Positions 5,423-6,224 of a DNA stretch of 6,224 bases are shown here, in pieces (the first letter of the stretch is position 1; every line of letters begins with the position of its first letter). Below the pieces are notes generated by a model, which was given only the letters and a program-made list of their open reading frames with translations, ran no database searches and was not told the origin of the DNA. This stretch comes from JAKFWI01 sp031398975 (lineage in GTDB: Bacteria > Pseudomonadota > Alphaproteobacteria > Caulobacterales > Aquidulcibacteraceae): the NCBI GenBank assembly GCA_031398975.1, contig JANNOI010000031.1, positions 1-6,224 of the forward strand, in the 5' to 3' direction. The position numbers and the translations under genes were made by a program.

Positions 5423-5475
5423 CTAGAGCGGTTCTCGTCCGAAAACCGCGTAACACTTTTCGGGAAACGGTCTAA
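5423..5475. repeat. Intergenic palindromic repeat, copy 1 (uninterrupted)
   Basis: It begins CTAGAGCGGTT and contains CCGAAAA (5439-5445) facing TTTTCGG (5457-5463), a perfect 7-bp inverted pair with ACCGCGTAACAC-type sequence between, then AACGGTCTA. This arrangement (AGAGCGG, tcCGAAAACCGC, acaCTTTTCGG) is a dispersed small intergenic repeat I recognise from many alphaproteobacterial genomes. It lies upstream of cenR and of the YkuD gene and may form a stem in either transcript. A second copy lies at 6080-6190. Confidence 0.7.
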
Positions 5476-5523
5476 ACTGCGATCCCGGCTTCGCAGCCGC
5501 CGGAAAGCGCTTATTCTTGGGCG

Positions 5524-6030
5524 ATGCTGTTTCGCGCATTCTCGGACGGGACGCTGGAGGGGGCGGGGCTTGCCGTGCGCTGCGCCCTGGGCCGCGGCGG
5601 CGTAAAGCCCGCGGCGGAAAAGCGGGAGGGGGACGGCGCCTCCCCCGCAGGCCTCTGGCCCATAAGGCGCGTGCTCTACCGCCCCGATCGCGGCGGCGCG
5701 CCCGAGACCGCCCTGCCGGCGGCCCCCCTCTCCGAGACGGACGGCTGGTGCGACGCCCCTGAGGACGCGCTCTACAATCGCCCCGTGACGCTCCCCTACC
5801 GCGCCAGCGCCGAACGGATGTGGCGCGAAGACGGCCTCTACGACATCGTGGTGGTGCTGGGCCATAATGACGATCCCCCGGCCCCGGGGCTCGGCAGCGC
5901 GATCTTCTGGCATCTGGCTCGCGCTGATTATCAGCCTACGGAGGGCTGCGTCGCGGTCGCGCGCGCGGACATGCTGGCCGCCCTCAAGATCGCCCGGCCG
6001 GGGGACGCCTTGGAGATCGCGTTCCGCTGA
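5524..6030 (+). CDS. Small YkuD-domain protein (L,D-transpeptidase or L,D-carboxypeptidase family), leaderless
   Basis: YkuD enzymes use a cysteine nucleophile on the third residue (meso-DAP) of peptidoglycan stem peptides, either cross-linking (L,D-transpeptidase) or trimming the terminal D-Ala (L,D-carboxypeptidase). The 168-residue frame from ATG 5524 shows KREGDGASPAG (33-43), DGWCDAP, YNRPV, the catalytic histidine H130 in IFWHLA and nucleophile C142 in PTEGCVAV; H114 lies in LGHNDD. The usual SHGC is TEGC here, as in the short alphaproteobacterial relatives. There is no signal peptide, lipobox, membrane helix or LysM domain, so export is not evident. Leaderless YkuD proteins such as ElsL and LdcV act as cytoplasmic L,D-carboxypeptidases in muropeptide recycling, which is a plausible role. 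The start codon lacks a strong Shine-Dalgarno. It is divergent from cenR and could be one of its targets; that is inference. Confidence 0.85.
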   Translation: MLFRAFSDGTLEGAGLAVRCALGRGGVKPAAEKREGDGASPAGLWPIRRVLYRPDRGGAPETALPAAPLSETDGWCDAPEDALYNRPVTLPYRASAERMWREDGLYDIVVVLGHNDDPPAPGLGSAIFWHLARADYQPTEGCVAVARADMLAALKIARPGDALEIAFR

Positions 6031-6053
6031 CGCGCGCCTGCCAGAGCCTATTC

Positions 6054-6098
6054 CGGTCCGACAGAGTCGGACCGATGCGCTAGAGCGGTTGTTTTTTT
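6054..6098 (+). terminator. Hairpin after the YkuD gene, possible terminator
   Basis: CGGTCCGAC (6054-6062) and GTCGGACCG (6066-6074) form a perfect 9-bp stem with an AGA loop, 23 bases after the stop codon. A run of seven T lies at 6092-6098, too far from the stem for a classic terminator, although it starts a second inverted repeat. A GANTC site (6064-6068) spans the loop and the first bases of the right arm. Confidence 0.4.
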
Positions 6099-6190
6099 GG
6101 TTGTACCAAACCAAAAAAGAAACCCGCTACAAATTATTGTATGACGGTTGTCGTCCGAAAACCGCGGAAAACTTTTAGGGGAAAGGGAGA
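6080..6190. repeat. Intergenic palindromic repeat, copy 2 (interrupted)
   Basis: It shares CTAGAGCGGTT (6080-6090) and CGTCCGAAAACCGCG (6152-6166) exactly with copy 1, followed by a diverged CTTTTaGG tail. Between the shared blocks copy 1 has two bases whereas this copy has 61. Removing 6093-6151 restores alignment over 28 bases with a single mismatch. Confidence 0.65.
6093..6151. mobile_element. 59-bp insertion within repeat copy 2, with 7-bp flanking duplication
   Basis: The 52-bp AT-rich core (6093-6144) is flanked by direct repeats CGGTTGT at 6086-6092 and 6145-6151, as after insertion with target duplication or template slippage. The core begins with a perfect 10-bp inverted repeat, TTTTTTGGTT/AACCAAAAAA (6093-6102 with 6109-6118), and carries TACAA/TTGTA (6128-6132 with 6137-6141). 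It has no matching terminal inverted repeats and no coding capacity. Its origin is unknown. Confidence 0.45.
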
Positions 6191-6224
6191 GCGCGCGCCC
6201 AAAACCCCCCGTCCCACGCGCACC

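Noticed and set aside
5328..5456. Upstream start for cenR, adding 43 residues
   Set aside because: The added residues are Arg-rich, unlike any receiver domain, overlap the intergenic repeat, and the start at 5327 has a GAAGG site and family-typical N-terminus.
5224..6114. 296-residue minus-strand frame covering the YkuD gene and the start of cenR
   Set aside because: It runs antisense to the YkuD active site and through the intergenic repeats, overlapping the true cenR start in another frame.

Overview
The window looks like chromosomal DNA of a GC-rich alphaproteobacterium, most likely one with the CcrM/GcrA cell-cycle system (Caulobacterales, Rhizobiales or a neighbouring lineage). The evidence is a very CenR-like response regulator, the gene order ftsK, lolA, xthA, alphaproteobacterial versions of LolA and exonuclease III, an intergenic repeat of a type common in this class, and near-total exclusion of the CcrM site GANTC from the native coding sequence.

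Layout. Bases 1 to about 660 have clearly lower GC and hold the end of a trypsin-like serine protease, then a short stretch with a possible relic of a Sel1-type C-terminus. Near 650-700 composition switches abruptly and an ftsK reading frame begins that carries the motor and gamma domains but not the N-terminal membrane domain, so the junction looks like a rearrangement or island boundary inside ftsK (an assembly chimera is not excluded). lolA follows. From 2856 to 3187 there is no protein gene. Instead, hairpins stand end to end from 2940 to 3093 and finish in a strong intrinsic terminator: a candidate structured RNA, or a terminated leader upstream of xthA. xthA is followed by an HU-family DNA-binding protein with a lysine/alanine/proline-rich tail. 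It converges on cenR (minus strand), which is divergent from a small leaderless YkuD-family gene. Two copies of an intergenic repeat flank the YkuD gene; the second is split by a 59-bp insertion with a 7-bp direct duplication.

Functional theme. The native genes are envelope and chromosome housekeeping: chromosome translocation at division (FtsK), lipoprotein transport to the outer membrane (LolA), base-excision repair (XthA), nucleoid organisation (HU), envelope-linked transcriptional control (CenR) and peptidoglycan metabolism (YkuD). The points most worth following up are the multi-hairpin RNA at 2940-3098, the truncated ftsK junction, the GANTC distribution and the nested repeat insertion at 6093-6151.
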